In this document: one piece after another, positions 40,601-50,768 of the stretch | Layout of the letters: each line of letters opens with the position of its first letter | Position numbering within the stretch: the first letter of the stretch is position 1 | Assembly: GCF_003130705.1 (NCBI RefSeq) | Contig: NZ_CP021354.1 | Span: 2,666,001-2,730,000, forward strand | DNA from: Rhodococcus oxybenzonivorans | GTDB lineage: Bacteria; Actinomycetota; Actinomycetes; Mycobacteriales; Mycobacteriaceae | Direction: 5' to 3' | Length of the DNA stretch: 64,000 nucleotides | Notes under the pieces: generated by a model | Databases searched by the model: none | Seen by the model: the letters and a program-made list of their open reading frames with translations, nothing else | What the model was told of the DNA's origin: nothing | Position numbers and translations under genes: made by a program

Positions 40601-42242
40601 GCCCGCCTACAAGGTGTACCCCTGGGTGGCGGAGACCCGGCACTCGACTCCGGGCGTGGGGTTGATTTCACCTCCGCCGCACCACGACATCTACTCGATC
40701 GAGGACCTCGCACAGCTGATCCACGACCTCAAGAACGCCAACGACCAGGCCCGTGTCCATGTGAAGCTGGTCAGTTCGGTGGGTGTGGGGACGGTGGCGG
40801 CCGGTGTCAGCAAGGCGCACGCGGACGTGGTCCTCATCTCGGGCAACGACGGCGGCACCGGCGCGACTCCGCTGACGTCGATGAAGCACGCGGGTACGCC
40901 GTGGGAGATCGGACTGGCCGATGCGCAGCAGACACTCGTGCTCAACGGTCTGCGCGATCGGATTACCGTTCAGTGCGACGGCGGGATGCGTACCGCGAAG
41001 GACGTCGTCGTCGCTGCGCTGCTCGGGGCGGAGGAGTTCGGCTTCTCGACGGCGCCGTTGATCGTGGCAGGGTGCATCATGATGCGTGTGTGCCACCTCG
41101 ACACCTGCCCGGTGGGTGTGGCCACTCAGAACCCCGAATTGCGTAAGCGGTACACCGGCAAGCCCGAGTTCGTCGAGGAGTTCTTCCGCTTCATCGCCGA
41201 GGACGTGCGGCAGCACCTGGCGCGTCTCGGCTTCCGCAGCATCGATGAGGCGGTGGGGCACGCGGACATGCTCGAGACGGCCGAGGGAATCGCGCACTGG
41301 AAGAGCCGCGGACTCGACCTCTCGCCGATCTTCGCGTTACCGAAGGGCCCCGACGGGACCCCGCTCACCCAGCGGCGCAAGGTGACCGACCAATACCATG
41401 CCCTGGACCGGGCGCTGGACCGCACGCTCATCCAGCTGGCCGAAGGCGCCCTCGAGGACGCGCATCCGGTCGAGATCGAGATGCCCGTGCGCAATGTGAA
41501 TCGGACTGTCGGGACGCTGCTCGGGGCCGAGGTCACCCGTCGTTACGGTGCGGGGGGGCTCCCCGACGACACTATCCGGCTCACCTTCACCGGGTCGGCG
41601 GGTCAATCACTCGGTGCGTTCCTGCCGCCGGGCATCACCATCGACCTCACCGGCGACGCCAACGACTATGTCGGGAAGGGGCTGTCGGGCGGGCGAATCG
41701 TGGTGCGCCCGGCCGCCGACGTCCTGTTCGTCCCGGAGACTCAGGTGATCGCCGGCAACACACTGCTATACGGTGCGACCTCGGGTGAACTGTTCCTCCG
41801 CGGGCGGGCCGGCGAACGGTTCTCGGTGCGCAATTCCGGAGCGACCGCCGTGGTCGAGGGAGTGGGCGATCACGGGTGCGAGTACATGACGGGCGGACGG
41901 GTCGTCGTCCTCGGTCCCACCGGACGGAACCTGGCGGCCGGAATGTCGGGCGGAATCGCGTATGTGCTCGACCTCGATCCCGCCGACGTCAATCCGGCCA
42001 TGGTCACCCTCCTTACACCCGACCCCGAGGACCTCGACTGGCTGTGCCGTACCGTCAGCGACCATCTGCACTGGACCGGCTCCACCGTCGCGGCTTCGAT
42101 GCTCGCCGATTGGCCCCGGCGGTCTGCGCTGTTCACCAAGGTGATGCCGGTGGACTATCAGCGGGTTCTCGAGGCCACTCGGCTGGCCCGCGCCGAGGGG
42201 CTCGACGTGGACACCGCAATCATGGAGGCGGCTCGTGGCTGA
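37659..42242 (+). CDS. gltB: Glutamate synthase (NADPH) large subunit
   Basis: A 1527-residue enzyme. After a 21-residue propeptide, Cys22 ([10 protein letters not shown]) is the amidotransferase nucleophile. A central domain follows, then the FMN-binding synthase domain with the [3Fe-4S] ligands in [15 protein letters not shown] and the ammonia channel entrance. A C-terminal beta-helix ([43 protein letters not shown]) completes it. It makes two glutamates from glutamine and 2-oxoglutarate with GltD. Start is GTG 37659. Confidence 0.95.
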   Translation: MLFSQSPGPQGLYDPDREVDSCGVAMVVDVHGRRSHSIVADGLVALDNLEHRGAAGAETNSGDGAGILVQLPTELFEEVVDFDLPSPAPDGSSTYAAGFCFLPRDPEARSRARKRIEDLADEEGLDILGWRDVPIDSEGADLGATARGCEPHMSQLFVAAPPTGGRRPSGLDLDRLVYPLRKRAEQITPEVESSGSGVYFPSLSSRTIVYKGMLTVPQLPLYYMDLRDPRMMSALAVVHSRFSTNTFPSWPLAHPFRFVAHNGEINTVRGNRNRMRAREAMLSSAAIPGDLRRLYPICTPEASDSASFDEVLELLHLAGRSVPHAVMMMVPEAWENDTKMCPDRRAFYQFHASLMEAWDGPACVTFTDGTVVGAVLDRNGLRPGRWWQTVDGRVILASESGVLDVPQDEVVAKGRLEPGRMFLVDTSEGRIVPDDEIKSRLAAEKPYAEWLYAGLLDLRTLPERPHAQNNHESVVRRQVAFGYTEEDLRILLSPMAASGGEPLGSMGTDTPIAVLSVRSRLLYDYFVELFAQVTNPPLDAIREEIVTSLSRVMGPEQNLLEPTAASCRQIVLPWPVLDTDDLNKIINVNADGNHPGLAATVLRGLYEVERGGAGMADALEELRTQASAAIAQGYRTLVISDRDSDHTRAPIPSLLAVGAVHHHLIRTKERTKVALVVESGDAREVHHLALLIGYGAAAVNPYLAMESIEDLVSEGELTGVDHTIAVRNYLTALGKGVLKVMSKMGISTVGSYTAAQAFEALGLDRGLVDEYFRGTTSKLGGVGLDEIAREVLLRHRQAYPDNPTEYAHRRLAHGGEYQFRRDGELHLFTPETVFLLQHATRTGRHEVFAQYSDEVNRLAAAGGALRGLFSFREGLRPPVPLEEVEPAERIVTRFNTGAMSYGSISAEAHETMAVAMNSLGGRSNSGEGGENVDRLYDPSRRSAVKQVASGRFGVTSDYLVNASDIQIKMAQGAKPGEGGQLPAYKVYPWVAETRHSTPGVGLISPPPHHDIYSIEDLAQLIHDLKNANDQARVHVKLVSSVGVGTVAAGVSKAHADVVLISGNDGGTGATPLTSMKHAGTPWEIGLADAQQTLVLNGLRDRITVQCDGGMRTAKDVVVAALLGAEEFGFSTAPLIVAGCIMMRVCHLDTCPVGVATQNPELRKRYTGKPEFVEEFFRFIAEDVRQHLARLGFRSIDEAVGHADMLETAEGIAHWKSRGLDLSPIFALPKGPDGTPLTQRRKVTDQYHALDRALDRTLIQLAEGALEDAHPVEIEMPVRNVNRTVGTLLGAEVTRRYGAGGLPDDTIRLTFTGSAGQSLGAFLPPGITIDLTGDANDYVGKGLSGGRIVVRPAADVLFVPETQVIAGNTLLYGATSGELFLRGRAGERFSVRNSGATAVVEGVGDHGCEYMTGGRVVVLGPTGRNLAAGMSGGIAYVLDLDPADVNPAMVTLLTPDPEDLDWLCRTVSDHLHWTGSTVAASMLADWPRRSALFTKVMPVDYQRVLEATRLARAEGLDVDTAIMEAARG

Positions 42243-43737
42243 TCCGCATGGTTTCCTGCACATCCCCAAGAAGGAAGCACCTAAGCGACCCATTGCGGAA
42301 AGGGTGCACGACTGGCACGAGGTCACCAGTCCGCTCAGTCCCGAGGAGCGCAACGCCGAGGTAGCCGAGCAGGCCACCCGCTGCATGGACTGCGGTATCC
42401 CGTTCTGCCACTCGGGAAGTGCGGGCTGCCCGCTGGGCAATCTGATTCCGGAGTGGAACGATCTCGTGCGCCGCGGCCGCTGGTCGGCGGCGAGCGAGCG
42501 TCTGCATGCCACCAACAACTTCCCGGAGTTCACGGGCAGATTGTGCCCGGCGCCGTGTGAATCGGCGTGTGTGCTCTCGCTCGCCGACACCCACACGACG
42601 GGCAGCGTCACCATCAAGCGGATCGAGCAGACGATCGCTGACGTCGCTTGGGAGTCCGGAACGGTGGAGCCTAAACCGCCGATGATCGCCACGGGCAAGA
42701 AGGTCGCGGTGGTCGGTTCCGGTCCGGCCGGGCTCGCGGCCGCCCAGCAGCTCACCCGCGCCGGACACGATGTCACCGTCTACGAGCGCGACGACCGGCT
42801 CGGGGGACTCCTTCGCTACGGCATCCCCGAGTTCAAGATGGAGAAGTCGGTTCTCGATCAGCGACTGGTCCAGATGCGCGCGGAGGGAACGCATTTCGTC
42901 ACCGATTGCGAGGTGGGTGTCGATCTCACCGTGGACCAGTTGCGGACCAACTTCGATGCGGTGGTCCTCGCCATCGGCGCCCTGCGTGCCCGAGACAACA
43001 CGACGGTGGAGGGCCGGGAGCTGGGCGGTATCCATCTCGCAATGGAGCACCTGGTGACGTCCAACAAGGAGTGCGAGGGTGACGGCCCTGCGTCGATCAC
43101 CGCGAAGGGCAAGCACGTCGTCATCATCGGTGGCGGTGACACCGGCGCGGATTGCCTCGGAACTGCGCATCGACAGGGCGCGTTGTCGGTGACCCAGTTG
43201 GACTACCGCCCTGAGTTGCCGAGCGAGCGGGACGAGTCCGTGACTCCGTGGCCGGCCTCGCCGATGGTGCTGCGCACGTCGCCGGCCCACGCGGAAGGCG
43301 GCGTCCGCCGGTATCAGGTTGCGGTGCAACGGTTCCTTGGTGACGAGAACGGAAACGTCAGGGCCATGGTGCTCGCGGAGGTCCGGGTGTCGAGGGAGGA
43401 CGGCAAGCGCATCATCACCCCGGTGGGGGAGGAAATCGAATTACCCTGCGGATTAGCTCTTTTCGCGATCGGTTTCGAGGGCGTCGACCTCGGCCCGCTG
43501 CTCGACGACTACGGTTTGAGCCCCACCCGTCGGGGCGTGCTGTCCTGTGGTCCCGACTGGCAGACCACCGCACCGGGAGTGTTCGTGTGCGGCGACGCGC
43601 ATCGCGGTGCCTCGCTCATCGTGTGGGCGATCGCCGAAGGCAGGTCCGCCGCGCATGCCGTCGATGCGTACCTCACAGGGGCGTCCGACCTCCCCTCGCC
43701 GGTGCATCCGACGGCGCTTCCGCTGGCCGTAGTCTAA
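42235..43737 (+). CDS. gltD: Glutamate synthase small subunit
   Basis: A 500-residue FAD protein that oxidises NADPH and passes electrons to GltB. The N-terminal region binds two [4Fe-4S] clusters ([10 protein letters not shown]..., CPAPCESAC). FAD fold [17 protein letters not shown] is near residue 158 and the NADPH fold [18 protein letters not shown] near 295. The C-terminal GD motif is [21 protein letters not shown] start overlaps gltB by eight bases. Confidence 0.95.
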   Translation: MADPHGFLHIPKKEAPKRPIAERVHDWHEVTSPLSPEERNAEVAEQATRCMDCGIPFCHSGSAGCPLGNLIPEWNDLVRRGRWSAASERLHATNNFPEFTGRLCPAPCESACVLSLADTHTTGSVTIKRIEQTIADVAWESGTVEPKPPMIATGKKVAVVGSGPAGLAAAQQLTRAGHDVTVYERDDRLGGLLRYGIPEFKMEKSVLDQRLVQMRAEGTHFVTDCEVGVDLTVDQLRTNFDAVVLAIGALRARDNTTVEGRELGGIHLAMEHLVTSNKECEGDGPASITAKGKHVVIIGGGDTGADCLGTAHRQGALSVTQLDYRPELPSERDESVTPWPASPMVLRTSPAHAEGGVRRYQVAVQRFLGDENGNVRAMVLAEVRVSREDGKRIITPVGEEIELPCGLALFAIGFEGVDLGPLLDDYGLSPTRRGVLSCGPDWQTTAPGVFVCGDAHRGASLIVWAIAEGRSAAHAVDAYLTGASDLPSPVHPTALPLAVV

Positions 43738-43774
43738 ATGGAGATGGGCGGGCGGGACGACTAGGCTTCAGGCC

Positions 43775-45193
43775 GTGAACCGACGGACGAAGATCGTATG
43801 CACTCTTGGACCTGCTACCGCCACCGGTGACCGTATTCGCGAACTCGTCGAAAGCGGTATGGATGTGGCCCGGCTGAACTTCAGCCACGGGGAACACTCC
43901 GACCACGAGGAAAATTACAACCGCGTCCGAGCCGCATCGGATGTGACGGGAAAGGCGGTCGGAGTCCTCGCCGACCTCCAGGGGCCCAAGATTCGGCTCG
44001 GCCGGTTCGCCGAAGAGCGCACGACCTGGGCCAACGGTGAGCTCGTCCGGATCACCGTGGACGAGGTCGTCGGCACGCACGACCGGGTGTCGACCACGTA
44101 CAAGCAGCTCGCGGAGGACGCCAAGGCGGGTGACCGGCTGCTCGTCGACGACGGCAAGGTCGGTCTCGTCGTCACCGGCGTCGAGGGCAACGACGTGGTG
44201 TGCCGAGTCACCGAGGGTGGCCCGGTCAGTAACAACAAGGGTGTGTCCCTGCCGGGGATGAACGTGTCGGTGCCCGCGCTGTCGGAGAAGGACATCGCCG
44301 ACCTCGAGTTCGCCCTGAACCTCGGTGTCGATTTCATCGCCCTCTCGTTCGTGCGTTCACCTGCCGACGTGGAGTTGGTGCACGCGGTCATGGATCGCGT
44401 CGGTCGCCGCATCCCGGTCATCGCGAAGCTCGAGAAGCCGGAGGCCATCGACAACCTCGAGGCCGTCGTCCTCGCGTTCGACGCGGTCATGGTCGCGCGT
44501 GGTGACCTGGGCGTGGAACTTCCGCTCGAACAGGTCCCGCTCGTGCAGAAGCGGGCCATCCAGATCGCCCGCGAGAACGCGAAGCCGGTCATCGTTGCCA
44601 CGCAGATGCTCGAGTCGATGATCGAGAACTCGCGCCCCACGCGCGCCGAGGCGTCCGACGTGGCCAACGCGGTTCTCGACGGTGCCGACGCGGTCATGCT
44701 CTCCGGGGAAACCTCGGTGGGCAAGTACGTGATGGAGACCGTGCGCACCATGGCCCGCATCGTCGAGGCCGTGGAGGGTGAATCGACCCGGGTGCCTCCG
44801 CTGACCCACGTGCCGCGCACCAAGCGGGGCGTCATCTCCTACGCCGCCCGCGACATCGGTGAGCGACTCGACGCGAAGGCGCTCGTTGCCTTCACCCAGT
44901 CCGGCGACACGGTGCGGCGACTCGCTCGCTTGCACACCCCGCTGCCGTTGCTCGCGTTCACCCCGCTTCCGGAGGTGCGCAGCCAGCTCTCGTTGACCTG
45001 GGGCACGGAGACGTTCCTCGTCGATCCCGTCGAGAGCACCGACGCGATGGTCCGTCAGGTCGACCACGCACTCCTGGGCCTCGGCCGTTACCAGAAGGGT
45101 GAACTGGTCATCATCGTGGCAGGTTCGCCGCCCGGCACCGTAGGATCGACCAACCTGATCCACGTCCACAGAATCGGTGAAGAGGACCACTAG
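43775..45193 (+). CDS. pyk: Pyruvate kinase
   Basis: A 472-residue enzyme of the last step of glycolysis. Visible: RTKIVCTLGPAT, RLNFSHGEHSDH, LADLQGPKIRLG, the active-site IPVIAKLEKPEAI, MVARGDLGVELP and ATQMLESMI, and a full C-terminal allosteric domain (FTQSGDTVRRLARLHTPLP). GTG start 38 bases after gltD. It ends directly at the tesB start, as in mycobacteria (pykA-tesB1). Confidence 0.96.
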   Translation: MNRRTKIVCTLGPATATGDRIRELVESGMDVARLNFSHGEHSDHEENYNRVRAASDVTGKAVGVLADLQGPKIRLGRFAEERTTWANGELVRITVDEVVGTHDRVSTTYKQLAEDAKAGDRLLVDDGKVGLVVTGVEGNDVVCRVTEGGPVSNNKGVSLPGMNVSVPALSEKDIADLEFALNLGVDFIALSFVRSPADVELVHAVMDRVGRRIPVIAKLEKPEAIDNLEAVVLAFDAVMVARGDLGVELPLEQVPLVQKRAIQIARENAKPVIVATQMLESMIENSRPTRAEASDVANAVLDGADAVMLSGETSVGKYVMETVRTMARIVEAVEGESTRVPPLTHVPRTKRGVISYAARDIGERLDAKALVAFTQSGDTVRRLARLHTPLPLLAFTPLPEVRSQLSLTWGTETFLVDPVESTDAMVRQVDHALLGLGRYQKGELVIIVAGSPPGTVGSTNLIHVHRIGEEDH

Positions 45194-46072
45194 GTGAGCG
45201 AAGTCGCGGCGAAGACCGATCTCGAGACTCTTCTCGAACTCCTCGATCTGGAGAAGATCGGGGAGGACACCTATCGAGGTCGGCATCCCGCGCAGGTGGG
45301 CAGTCGGACGTTCGGCGGCCAGTTGATCTCGCAGGCTCTGGTCGCCGCCGGCCGCACCGTCTCCGGTGAACGGGCGGTGCACGCGGTCAACGCCCATTTC
45401 ATTCGCGGTGGTGACGTGAAAGAACCGATCGAGTATCGCGTCGATCGTCATCGCGACGGCAGAGCCTTCGCCAACCGGCAGGTCACCGCCCTGCAAAACG
45501 GTCAGGAACTGTTCGTGATGCTTGCGGCGTTCCAGGACTGGGGCCAGGGACTCGAACACGCGGTCGCGGTTCCCGATGTTCCGTTCCCGGAGACACTTCC
45601 GCCCCTGGGTGATCATTTTCTCGGTTACGAGGACCGGCTGAAGATGTTCGTCAACGCCCTGAAGCCGATCGACATGCGGTATGCGAACGACCCCTCCTGG
45701 ATCATGAAGGGTACGGGGGAAAAGCTCACCCACAACCGGGTGTGGATGAGGGCGGACGGCAATCTTCCGGACGATCCGCTGATCCACGTCGCCGTCATGG
45801 GTTACTCGTCGGACACCACGGTTCTCGATTCCATCATCACCACGCACGGGTTGTCGTGGGGCCTCGACCGGATCGTGGCCGCCACGGTCAATCATTCGAT
45901 GTGGTTTCATCGCCCGTTCCGGTTCGACGACTGGGCGCTCTACGCCACTGAGTCGCCGGTGGCCGCCGGTTCGCGAGGCCTCGCGACCGGGCGCTTCTTC
46001 TCGCTCGAAGGCGAACTGCTCGCCACGGTCGTGCAGGAGGGGCTGATTCGTCATTTCCCGCCCAGGAAGTGA
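45194..46072 (+). CDS. tesB: Acyl-CoA thioesterase II
   Basis: A 292-residue double-hotdog thioesterase. The first hotdog has RTFGGQLISQALVAAGRTV and HAVNAHFIRGGD; the second ends SMWFHRPFRFDDWALYATESPVAAGSRGLATGRFFS. It hydrolyses medium- and long-chain acyl-CoA. GTG starts immediately after the pyk stop with no gap. The order matches Rv1617-Rv1618. Confidence 0.93.
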   Translation: MSEVAAKTDLETLLELLDLEKIGEDTYRGRHPAQVGSRTFGGQLISQALVAAGRTVSGERAVHAVNAHFIRGGDVKEPIEYRVDRHRDGRAFANRQVTALQNGQELFVMLAAFQDWGQGLEHAVAVPDVPFPETLPPLGDHFLGYEDRLKMFVNALKPIDMRYANDPSWIMKGTGEKLTHNRVWMRADGNLPDDPLIHVAVMGYSSDTTVLDSIITTHGLSWGLDRIVAATVNHSMWFHRPFRFDDWALYATESPVAAGSRGLATGRFFSLEGELLATVVQEGLIRHFPPRK

Positions 46073-46124
46073 CCGTTCGGGGCGTATCGTCGATTCCGGA
46101 TCTCCGACGGAACGGACGTGCACC

Positions 46125-46409
46125 ATGAGCGCAGACGACACCGAGCAGAAGAACACCGGCGAGCAGACCGAGGGCGAAGTGCCCCGTCCCGACGACGAAG
46201 CGATCGAGAAGGCCAAGAAGAAGGCAGAGGAAATCGACGCTCGGTACGATCCGGGCGCCCGGGAGACGGTCGTGCTCCCCGGGTCCGGGGGCACGGTCTC
46301 CGGCACCGCCTTCGACGACTATGTCGACGACGAGGGCAACCTCAAGGAAGAGTATCGAGACCGAGATCCGGACACCGAAGAAAAGCAGGAACCTGCACAA
46401 GACGGGTAG
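46125..46409 (+). CDS. Small acidic hypothetical protein
   Basis: A 94-residue highly acidic protein. Residues 1-45 are charged and probably helical in part (DEAIEKAKKKAEEIDARYD). A short conserved-looking core RETVVLPGSGGTVSGTAFDDYVDDEG follows, then a charged tail. No signal or membrane segment. It stands alone between tesB and an ABC transporter. Not recognised. Confidence 0.6.
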   Translation: MSADDTEQKNTGEQTEGEVPRPDDEAIEKAKKKAEEIDARYDPGARETVVLPGSGGTVSGTAFDDYVDDEGNLKEEYRDRDPDTEEKQEPAQDG

Positions 46410-46525
46410 CTTTCCGGGCGACGACGGACGTGTCGTTCACGTTTCTCTCGCCGATCACGCCGAACCAGGGTTAGACTTCGCCATCTTTTCTCCTGAGCTT
46501 CATCTCGTGATCGGGGACCTGGGTC

Positions 46526-48313
46526 GTGGACTGGAACAACGTGGTGTGGGACAGCACGGTATGGCTGTTGAAGGCCTACGTGATGACTGCCGTCGTCTTT
46601 GTCGTCGTCATCGTGCTGCTCGCTCGATTCACCAAATGGGGCAGGCAGTTCTGGCGTTTCGCGGCGGCGTATTTCGATCCGCGGCGTAGTCCCAAGCCGC
46701 TGGTGATCCTCGCGGTCCTACTGTTGTTCACCGTGTTCGCCGTGCGGATGAACGTACTGTTCTCCTATTGGTCCAACGACTTCTACGACTCGATCCAGAA
46801 CCTCGACGAGACCGCGTTCTGGCACTTTCTGCGGGTGTTCGCGTTCCTCGCGGCCATCCACGTCGTACGCGCCCTGATCGAGTTCCTCATCGGCCAGACC
46901 CTCGACATCGATTGGCGTGTCTGGCTCACCCACCACCTCACGGACGACTGGCTCGACAGTCGCGCCTACTACCGCGACCGCTTCCTCGACGACGCGATCG
47001 ACAACCCCGATCAGCGGATCCAGGCCGACATCACCAACTTCGTGACCACGGCCCGGGTGCTGTCCATGGGCGCGGTCACCGCGGTGCTATCGATCGTGTC
47101 GTTCACCGGAATCCTGTGGGACCTGTCCGGTCCGATGACCATCTTCGGCACCGAGATTCCGCGGGCGATGATCTTCCTCGTCTTCGTCTACGTTCTCGTC
47201 ACCACGCTGGTGGCGTTCTGGATCGGTAAGCCGCTCATCAGGCTGAACTTCCTCAACGAGAAGCTCAATGCGAACTTCCGCTACGCACTGATCCGGGTCC
47301 GTGAGTACGGCGAGAGTATCGCGTTCTATCGCGGCGAGAACGTCGAGCGGCGAACGCTGGCAGGCAGGTTCGCGCACGTCATCCGCAACATGTGGCACAT
47401 CGTCTTCCGGACTCTCAAATTCAATGGCTGGAACCTCTCGGTGAACCAGACAGCGGTCATCTTCCCCTTCCTGATTCAGGGGCCGCGGCTGTTCAGCGGT
47501 CAGGTCTCACTCGGTGACGTCATGCAGACATCGACGGCGTTCTCACAGGTGCACGACTCACTGTCCTTCTTCCGCGAGTCGTACGACGACTTCGCGAGTT
47601 TCCGCGCCACCCTCATCCGACTCAATGGTCTGGCCAACGACAACATGCACGCCGCCGCACTCCCGATCTTGAAGACGGGCAAGTCCGGGAACGAACTCGA
47701 CGTCGACAAGCTCGACGTGCGCACTCCGTCCGGAGCGACGCTCATCGAGGGTCTCGATCTCACCGTCGGCCCCGGTCAGTCGCTGTTGGTCAAGGGTCCG
47801 TCCGGTTCCGGCAAGACGACGCTGCTCCGGACCCTCGCCGATCTGTGGCCCTACGCGGACGGCACGGTGTCGCGACCATCCGGGGATGCCATCTTCCTGT
47901 CCCAGCGGCCGTATCTGCCGCTCGGTTCGCTCCGGACAGCGCTGGCGTACCCCAGCGAACCGACAGCGGCGGACGGCACTCTCCGTGAGGCGCTGTCGAA
48001 GGTGTCGCTGGGCAATCTCGGCGACCGACTCGACGAGACAGCCGACTGGACCCGCATCCTGTCCCCGGGGGAGCAGCAGCGGCTGGCTTTCGCGCGGGTC
48101 CTGACCGCGCGGCCGGCCGTCATCTTCCTCGACGAGGCCACCTCGGCGATCGACGAGGGGCTCGAGCACACGCTCTACACGGTCCTGCGGTCCGAATTGC
48201 CGGACAGCATCGTGGTCAGCGTCGGGCACCGCAGCACGCTCAACCAATTCCACTCGCTCGGAGTGGAACTGGAAGGCGAGGGCCGGTGGACCGAAACTTC
48301 GCTCGTGGGTTGA
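46526..48313 (+). CDS. BacA/SbmA-like ABC transporter, permease fused to ATPase
   Basis: A 595-residue half-transporter. Residues 1-350 are an SbmA/BacA-type membrane domain (NDFYDSIQNLDETAFWHFL, TLDIDWRVWLTHHLTDDWL, DNPDQRIQADITNF). The ATPase has Walker A GPSGSGKTT near 425, signature LSPGEQQRLAFAR, Walker B VIFLDEATSAID and an H-loop GHRS. It resembles M. tuberculosis Rv1819c, reported to take up cobalamin and hydrophilic peptides. Start GTG 46526. No partner gene nearby. Confidence 0.88.
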   Translation: MDWNNVVWDSTVWLLKAYVMTAVVFVVVIVLLARFTKWGRQFWRFAAAYFDPRRSPKPLVILAVLLLFTVFAVRMNVLFSYWSNDFYDSIQNLDETAFWHFLRVFAFLAAIHVVRALIEFLIGQTLDIDWRVWLTHHLTDDWLDSRAYYRDRFLDDAIDNPDQRIQADITNFVTTARVLSMGAVTAVLSIVSFTGILWDLSGPMTIFGTEIPRAMIFLVFVYVLVTTLVAFWIGKPLIRLNFLNEKLNANFRYALIRVREYGESIAFYRGENVERRTLAGRFAHVIRNMWHIVFRTLKFNGWNLSVNQTAVIFPFLIQGPRLFSGQVSLGDVMQTSTAFSQVHDSLSFFRESYDDFASFRATLIRLNGLANDNMHAAALPILKTGKSGNELDVDKLDVRTPSGATLIEGLDLTVGPGQSLLVKGPSGSGKTTLLRTLADLWPYADGTVSRPSGDAIFLSQRPYLPLGSLRTALAYPSEPTAADGTLREALSKVSLGNLGDRLDETADWTRILSPGEQQRLAFARVLTARPAVIFLDEATSAIDEGLEHTLYTVLRSELPDSIVVSVGHRSTLNQFHSLGVELEGEGRWTETSLVG

Positions 48314-48345
48314 GCGGCCTCGCCCGGGTGCTGGGTCGAACGGCT

Positions 48346-48376
48346 CCGCCCGGGTGTCTCGGCGGCACCCGGGCGG
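48346..48376. terminator. GC-rich hairpin between convergent genes
   Basis: CCGCCCGGGTG (48346-48356) pairs exactly with CACCCGGGCGG (48366-48376) across a nine-base loop. It starts 33 bases after the ABC transporter stop and ends four bases before the end of the convergent SRPBCC gene. A partial direct copy of the arm is at 48321-48330. Confidence 0.6.
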
Positions 48377-48380
48377 ACTG

Positions 48381-48884
48381 TCAGTTGGCCTTGCGGTAGG
48401 CCGATGCGAGTTCGTCGGCCCGATCCCATGGTGACCAGTCCACCTCGCGGCCGTCGAGTTGCGCCTCCACGACCTCGAGGCCGGCGTGCCAGCCCGCGGC
48501 GTGTGCGTAGGCAGAGTCTTCCTCTTCCACCGTATGCGTGAGCGTCAACCAGCAACCGCCGCTCCCGTCGGGACTCAGCTCCCAATGCAGGGTCTCCGCG
48601 TCCCACAGATACTCGAGGATGTGGCCCGGGTGCACCGAAATGACCGTGCCGGTGGTCATGTGGTCTTCGGGTAATCCGAATCGGCGGACCTGCTCCGGGG
48701 TTACGCGAAACACCAGTTCCGCGCCGGGGGTGAGGTCGAAGTCGACGTCGGCAGGGAACCAGACTTTCAAATACTGGGGGTCCGTCAGTACCCGCCACAC
48801 CTTCTCCGGCGAATGCGACAACGCTTGCTGGAATCGAAGAGCTACGCGCCCGTCGTACGTGAAGTTGACGGTGCCGAGATCCAT
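48381..48884 (-). CDS. SRPBCC/AHSA1-family protein
   Basis: A 167-residue START-like protein. Its opening ALSHSPEKVWRVLTDPQYLKVWFPADV and the closing helix YAHAAGWHAGLEVVEAQLDG are standard for the AHSA1 group, which bind small hydrophobic ligands or assist other proteins. GGAGG lies seven bases before the ATG at 48884. It is divergent from the DUF427 gene. No partner is evident. Confidence 0.85.
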   Translation of the reverse strand: MDLGTVNFTYDGRVALRFQQALSHSPEKVWRVLTDPQYLKVWFPADVDFDLTPGAELVFRVTPEQVRRFGLPEDHMTTGTVISVHPGHILEYLWDAETLHWELSPDGSGGCWLTLTHTVEEEDSAYAHAAGWHAGLEVVEAQLDGREVDWSPWDRADELASAYRKAN

Positions 48885-49033
48885 GGGTGACCTCCGTGCT
48901 CGAGGGCGGAACCGTGCCACCATGGTACTGGCAGGCACGCGCCGAACCACAGGGTTCCGGCACAACAAAGCCGCCACTACCTGCGGCTCAGTTCTCTTCG
49001 CGCGTACGCAGGGCCGACAAGGAGGTACAGCGG

Positions 49034-49846
49034 ATGGCCGTCAGAATGATCGACCACTTGATGCAGGCTCGGCAGGAGCTCCGATACCAGCCGACTCCCA
49101 AGCGTGTGCGTGCGCGTCTCGGCGGCGCCACGGTCGTCGACACGCGTGACGCCGTGCTGGTGTGGGAGCCACGACGCGTCGTCCCGTCCTATGCGGTGCC
49201 GATCTCCGACGTGACGGGCACCCTGGCGGAGGCGTCCGACGATGCCGCCTCGGAGCTGCCGGTATCACTGGAAGAGGGCGGCCCACCGGTCATCGACCCG
49301 CGGACGGCCTTCGGGTTCCACACGACCGCAGGGACGCCGATGACGGTCACTGCCGGTGCCGCCACCGGGCAGGCGTTCCGGCCGGCCGAACTCGACTCGA
49401 TGGTCATCCTCGACTTCGACGGCTTCGACTGGCTCGAGGAGGACGAACCGATCTTCGGGCACCCCCACGACCCGTTTTCCCGAATCGATGTGCGGCGGAG
49501 TTCGACGTCCATCCGCATCGAACTCGACGGCCGACTCGTCGCAGAGTCTTCCCGCGCGCTGATCCTCTTCGAATTCGTGCTCCCTGCGCGCTACTACCTG
49601 CCCCGCGCCGACGTCGTCGCGGCGCTCGAACCGAGTCCGACGGCGACTGTCTGTGCGTACAAAGGCCACGCGTCACATTGGTCGCTCGTGGGAGGCGGTG
49701 ACAAGGGCGTCGACATCGCGTGGAGTTACGAACAACCCCCGCTCGAACTAGCCCAGATCGCGGGGATGGTGTGCTTCTATCAGGAACGTGTCGACGTCGT
49801 CCTCGACGGCAAGGCACAGATCAGACCCGTCACCCCGTGGTCGTAA
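49034..49846 (+). CDS. Double DUF427-domain protein
   Basis: A 270-residue soluble protein with two DUF427-type modules. Residues about 20-60 (KRVRARLGGATVVDTRDAVLVWEPRRVVPSYAVP) hold part of one. Residues about 155-255 hold a complete one: STSIRIELDGRLVAESSRALILFE, LPARYYLPRADV, YKGHASHWSLV and VDIAWSYEQPPLELAQIAGMVCFYQERVDV. AAGGAGG precedes the ATG. DUF427 proteins are widespread in actinobacteria and fungi without a clear biochemical role. Confidence 0.82.
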   Translation: MAVRMIDHLMQARQELRYQPTPKRVRARLGGATVVDTRDAVLVWEPRRVVPSYAVPISDVTGTLAEASDDAASELPVSLEEGGPPVIDPRTAFGFHTTAGTPMTVTAGAATGQAFRPAELDSMVILDFDGFDWLEEDEPIFGHPHDPFSRIDVRRSSTSIRIELDGRLVAESSRALILFEFVLPARYYLPRADVVAALEPSPTATVCAYKGHASHWSLVGGGDKGVDIAWSYEQPPLELAQIAGMVCFYQERVDVVLDGKAQIRPVTPWS

Positions 49847-49963
49847 CCGTCCGCGGCGATACGCAGCCCGCAGGCAGTGGTGCGGACGGTCCGATAGCAG
49901 TACATTGCGCGAAATGCAGGTCAGGGATGACCCTGACCTGCACTTGATGCGACTGTCCGGCAG

Positions 49964-50037
49964 TGCCCTCGGTGAGACTCGAACTCACACTGGACGGGTT
50001 TTGAATCCGTTTCCTCTGCCAATTGGGATACGAGGGC
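49964..50037 (-). tRNA. tRNA-Leu (anticodon CAA), 74 nt, without a long variable arm
   Basis: Acceptor stem GCCCTCG/CGAGGGC with discriminator A at 49964. The D-arm reads TCCCAATTGGCAGAGGA, with a three-pair stem and GGCAGA as in leucine tRNAs. The anticodon loop TTCAAAA (49999-50005) gives anticodon CAA; stem ACGGA/CCCGT has an A-C closing mismatch. The T-arm GTGAG-TTCGAGT-CTCAC is perfect. The variable region has only five bases, CCAGT, where leucine tRNAs normally have a long extra arm. CCA is not encoded. Confidence 0.85.
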
Positions 50038-50147
50038 GTGTTGCGCTGTACCACTGTAGAAGATCGTCGTCGGGAGTCAACCACCGGTACCCTCTAACCG
50101 TTCGCTCCCCGGCTTCGGGGTCGTCCGAGCAGAGGAGAATGGTGACC

Positions 50148-50765
50148 ATGAACGCTCCGCAGCCGCAAGGCGTGCCGACCCCGCCGCGACGGGTCGTGGT
50201 GGCCGAAGACGAGGCGCTGATCAGGCTGGACCTCGTCGAGATGCTGCGTGAAGAGGGTTACGACGTGGTCGGTGAGGCCGGTGACGGGCAGACTGCGGTC
50301 GATCTGGCGGTCGAGCTGAAACCCGACCTCGTCATCATGGATGTGAAGATGCCGAGGCGTGACGGCATCGATGCGGCGTCCGAGATCGCCGCGAAACGTA
50401 TTGCCCCCGTGGTTATTCTCACAGCGTTCAGTCAGCGAGACTTGGTCGAACGGGCCCGTGACGCCGGCGCGATGGCGTATCTGGTCAAACCGTTCTCCGT
50501 CGCCGACTTGGTGCCCGCCGTGGAGTTGGCAGCCAGCCGGTTCAAGGAGGTGACCGCACTGGAGCGGGAGATCTCCGACCTGTCCGAACGGCTCGAGACG
50601 CGCAAGGTCGTCGAGCGCGCCAAGGGCGTGCTGATGGACAAGCAGTCACTTACGGAACCCGAAGCGTTCCGGTGGATTCAGCGGGCGGCGATGGATCGCC
50701 GTTCGACCATGAAAGCGGTGGCCCAGGTGGTCCTGGAGACCCTCGGCGGCGAGAAGCCCCAGTAA
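50148..50765 (+). CDS. pdtaR: ANTAR-domain response regulator PdtaR
   Basis: A 205-residue regulator, the same length as M. tuberculosis Rv1626. The receiver domain (residues 14-130) has the acidic pair Glu20-Asp21, phosphorylated Asp65 in VIMDVKMPRRDG, the switch Thr in LTAFS and Lys in VKPFS. The ANTAR domain (about 140-195: LSERLETRKVVERAKGVLMDKQ) binds paired RNA hairpins and prevents termination. Its kinase PdtaS is encoded elsewhere. ATG 50148 is chosen over 50139 because GAGGAGA is correctly spaced. Confidence 0.93.
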   Translation: MNAPQPQGVPTPPRRVVVAEDEALIRLDLVEMLREEGYDVVGEAGDGQTAVDLAVELKPDLVIMDVKMPRRDGIDAASEIAAKRIAPVVILTAFSQRDLVERARDAGAMAYLVKPFSVADLVPAVELAASRFKEVTALEREISDLSERLETRKVVERAKGVLMDKQSLTEPEAFRWIQRAAMDRRSTMKAVAQVVLETLGGEKPQ

Positions 50766-50768
50766 CCC

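Noticed and set aside
37524..40643. 1039-codon open frame on the minus strand
   Set aside because: It lies entirely antisense to gltB, an unmistakable gene. Long antisense frames are expected at this GC content, and its residue mix is Arg/His/Val-rich shadow sequence.
44357..46306. 649-codon minus-strand frame
   Set aside because: Spans antisense to both pyk and tesB, so it cannot be a conserved gene on its own.
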